64,000 nt of DNA from Paenibacillus pabuli (lineage in GTDB: Bacteria; Bacillota; Bacilli; Paenibacillales; Paenibacillaceae), in NCBI RefSeq assembly GCF_023101145.1, contig NZ_CP073714.1:4650001-4714000 (forward strand), written 5' to 3'. This document shows positions 61,881-64,000 of this stretch, one piece after another (the first letter of the stretch is position 1; each line of letters begins with the position of its first letter). The position numbers were made by a program, and so were the translations under genes. The notes under the pieces are model-generated. The model saw nothing but the letters and a program-made list of their open reading frames with translations. It had not been told where the DNA came from and searched no databases.

Positions 61881-64000
61881 TTACCCACCAGTACCAGCTT
61901 GTGAATCTGTCGGTGTATCAGTCTCTCCAGCGTTACCGTTGCTTCCATTATCAGGCGGCGTGACAACCTCACCCGGTGTCGTAACGGAACCATCATTGGA
62001 ACCCTCCCCTGTTGTACCTCCAGGTTCTGTTGTTCCCTGCCCAGGCGATGTATTACCTTCTCCGTTCTGTCCGTTACCTTGACCTGGACCGCTGTTGTTA
62101 CCATTATTTCCGTTGCCATTATTCCCATTACCATTGTTGCCATTACCATTGTTGCCATTATTCCCGTTACCATTGTTACCCTCAGAATTTCCATTTCCCT
62201 GCGAACCGTTGTCTGGATTTTCTGTTCCTGGCTGTTCTGTGCCCGGTTCCGTTCCTGGCTCTGTGCCCGTATCTGGCTGTTCCGGTTCCAGTTCCTCCGC
62301 TTCAATCATCAGCGATATAGTGTTGGATGGATCCGTCTCCTGTCCGGAAGCAGGGTCAACAGCAGTCACATAGTATTCATAGGTAAGACCTGGAAGTGCA
62401 CTTAAATCCTGCGCACTCGTCGAACCCACCGCATCTAAGAGATGAGTGTACTGTCCCTCAGATGTTTCTTTTCTGTAAATCCGATACTGAGTCGAGGAAT
62501 CCCCCGTTGCTGTCCAATTCAACGATACAGTTTGCGTAGATGGATCATACGACCCATTCAAACTACTCACTGAAAGCGTTGACTGCTCTGGTTCTTTTTC
62601 CGGCGGAGGAGTCTGGGCTCCTGCTGGAGCTTTGAAGTCCTTCACAGGAACTCCTTTCAACGCATCCCCCATTACTTTGGCAAAGAATGCTGCCGACAAC
62701 TTGCTGCTATTCTTGAGCATATGGTTTGCATCGGGATTGTCGTAACCCATCCATACGGCAGCTGTCCATTCTGGAGTGTATCCGACGAACCAAACATCAC
62801 GGTTGGCACTGTTGCCGGAAATGCCACTTTGAACAGTTCCCGTCTTACCAGCAACTGGTCGATCCAAACGTGCTGAACGACCTGTACCGTCGTTTACCAC
62901 GTTTTGCAGCATCTGAGTCATGGAATAAGCATTTTGCTCACTCATGACACGCGTTGTATCCGATTTATCGTGTTTATAAGTCGTTTTCCCTGCACTATCC
63001 TTAATTTCCTTAATGGAATAAGCCTGCTGGTATTCACCCAGATTAGCAAATGCACTATAGGCTTGCGCCATTTCCAGCGTATTCGTACCTTTGCTAAGGC
63101 CACCCAACGCAATCGCCAGGTTTTTGTCTTCATCCGTAAGCTGGATCCCTACGCTTTTCGCAAACTGAACACCTGTATTCACACCAATTTTGCTTAATAG
63201 CCATACTGCCGGAATATTTTCCGATTTTGTAATGGCATCCGTCATGCTAATGGTAGAAGAATAACCGTGCAAGTTCCCTGGGCAGTAGTTGCCAAAACAT
63301 TGCTTTTCATTACTAAGCGACGAGTTTGCATTGTAATCACCCGATTCAAGAGCAGGTGCATAAGACACAATTGGTTTAAACGCCGAGCCAGGCTGTCTGC
63401 GGCTCTGTGTTACCCGGCTGTACCCCTTCGTTTGATAATCCCGTCCGCCAAGCAAGGCGACGAGACTGCCATTTTCATGATTCATGATTACCATGGAGCC
63501 TTGAACCGGCTGATCATCTTTGCTTGACTCGAACAAGCTATCATCCGAAAACGCACTCTCCATGGCTGTTTGGGCCTGAGCATCCATCGTCGTGTAAATC
63601 TTGTACCCGCCGATATTCAAATCATCCTCCGTTTTACCTGTCACTTTTTCAGCTTCACGAAGAACATAATCGATAAAGGCTTGGTACTTTTGCTCTTTTT
63701 CTGGCGGTGTATAGTCATAATCCACTTCTTTGGCTTCATCCATTTCCGCCTTGGTGATGTATCCTTGCTCATACATCAGCTGCAATACCACACCGCGACG
63801 TGCCTTGGAATCATTGGGATTGCTCAGCGGGTTATAGGCAGAAGGCCCTTTAGGCATCGCTGCCAACGTGGCAATTTGCCAGATCTTCAAGTTGTTAAGG
63901 TTAGACTCCCCGAAATAAAATTCAGATGCTGCCTTAATTCCGTAACGCTGATGACCAAAGAAAATTCGGTTCAGATACATCGTTAGAATTTCGTCTTTTG
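61881..64000 (-). CDS. Class A penicillin-binding protein, 3' part (N-terminus beyond the window)
   Basis: About 706 residues visible of a membrane-bound peptidoglycan synthase. The first visible part is the end of the glycosyltransferase domain (DEILTMYLNRIFFG, AATLAAMPKGPSAYNPL). The transpeptidase domain has the acyl-serine motif GSAFK near visible residue 204, SEN in TKSENIPAVW, and KTG in VAGKTGTVQSG near 383. A fibronectin-III-like domain follows at about residues 480-560. The last 130 residues are Pro/Glu-rich and then a long Asn/Gly repeat tail. Function: wall synthesis at the outer face of the membrane. It resembles PBP1 (PonA) of Bacillota. Confidence 0.9.
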   Translation of the reverse strand, partial: KDEILTMYLNRIFFGHQRYGIKAASEFYFGESNLNNLKIWQIATLAAMPKGPSAYNPLSNPNDSKARRGVVLQLMYEQGYITKAEMDEAKEVDYDYTPPEKEQKYQAFIDYVLREAEKVTGKTEDDLNIGGYKIYTTMDAQAQTAMESAFSDDSLFESSKDDQPVQGSMVIMNHENGSLVALLGGRDYQTKGYSRVTQSRRQPGSAFKPIVSYAPALESGDYNANSSLSNEKQCFGNYCPGNLHGYSSTISMTDAITKSENIPAVWLLSKIGVNTGVQFAKSVGIQLTDEDKNLAIALGGLSKGTNTLEMAQAYSAFANLGEYQQAYSIKEIKDSAGKTTYKHDKSDTTRVMSEQNAYSMTQMLQNVVNDGTGRSARLDRPVAGKTGTVQSGISGNSANRDVWFVGYTPEWTAAVWMGYDNPDANHMLKNSSKLSAAFFAKVMGDALKGVPVKDFKAPAGAQTPPPEKEPEQSTLSVSSLNGSYDPSTQTVSLNWTATGDSSTQYRIYRKETSEGQYTHLLDAVGSTSAQDLSALPGLTYEYYVTAVDPASGQETDPSNTISLMIEAEELEPEQPDTGTEPGTEPGTEQPGTENPDNGSQGNGNSEGNNGNGNNGNNGNGNNGNGNNGNGNNGNNSGPGQGNGQNGEGNTSPGQGTTEPGGTTGEGSNDGSVTTPGEVVTPPDNGSNGNAGETDTPTDSQAGTGG

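Noticed and set aside
62090-62215. Short tandem repeat that looks CRISPR-like at first sight
   Set aside because: Unit length is about 6-9 bases, it is in frame and encodes Asn/Gly; no spacers and no cas genes.

Overview
The window looks like chromosomal DNA from a spore-forming Bacillota of the Paenibacillus type. The reasons are low-to-moderate GC, strong AGGAGG-type ribosome binding sites with many TTG and GTG starts, a spoVK sporulation gene, Bacillus-like gene order (spoVK-hflX-ynbB-glnR-glnA and divergent yneA/lexA), and Paenibacillus-style proteins. Most genes lie on the minus strand. Species assignment is inference.

Layout: 1-2340 carries the truncated topoisomerase III gene topB, and fur with a perfect PerR-type operator. 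2421-5947 has a solitary gltD and the thyA-folA pair. 6151-11378 is the pyruvate dehydrogenase operon pdhA-pdhB-pdhC-lpd with its promoter. 11548-16181 holds an esterase, a low-molecular-weight phosphatase, a TRIC-type membrane protein, thiN, a secreted NlpC/P60 hydrolase and an orphan, degenerate response regulator. 16205-20518 is the thiamine-thiazole operon tenI-thiO-thiS-thiG-thiF behind a TPP riboswitch and terminator. 20609-22159 is an ABC-F ATPase.

22279-32956 is the most unusual region: a ten-gene Tad-like (type IVc pilus or secretion) operon of Gram-positive type. Its first gene joins a Hanks-type kinase to a ParA-like P-loop domain. It is followed by a CpaB/SAF protein, two degenerate TadZ-like proteins, a membrane-anchored CpaF-like ATPase, a fused TadB/TadC protein and four small single-span proteins. 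The operon has its own promoter, and a strong intrinsic terminator lies between that promoter and the first start codon, so attenuation is likely.

32982-37967 is a tight operon of DNA repair and miscellaneous genes (HAD phosphatase, Fpg glycosylase, endonuclease IV, cyclic-phosphate receiver, thioredoxin, ABC ATPase, RlmM-like methylase). 38045-43560 has rnz, metH and divergent mtnD. 43596-48194 is a GntR-linked ABC sugar importer without its own ATPase, with a perfect cre site upstream. 48392-51642 has a HAD hydrolase, a membrane protein, ynzC, and yneA/lexA with an array of LexA boxes. 51979-54478 is a small TetR-linked module (DinB-like protein, TetR regulator, aldo/keto reductase) whose two forward promoters share an 88-bp gapless operator-promoter block. 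54870-55215 is a frameshifted integrase remnant and a long inverted repeat. 55222-60925 is the nitrogen block glnA-glnR-ynbB-hflX-spoVK. 61035-64000 has a DUF402 protein and the 3' part of a class A penicillin-binding protein gene.
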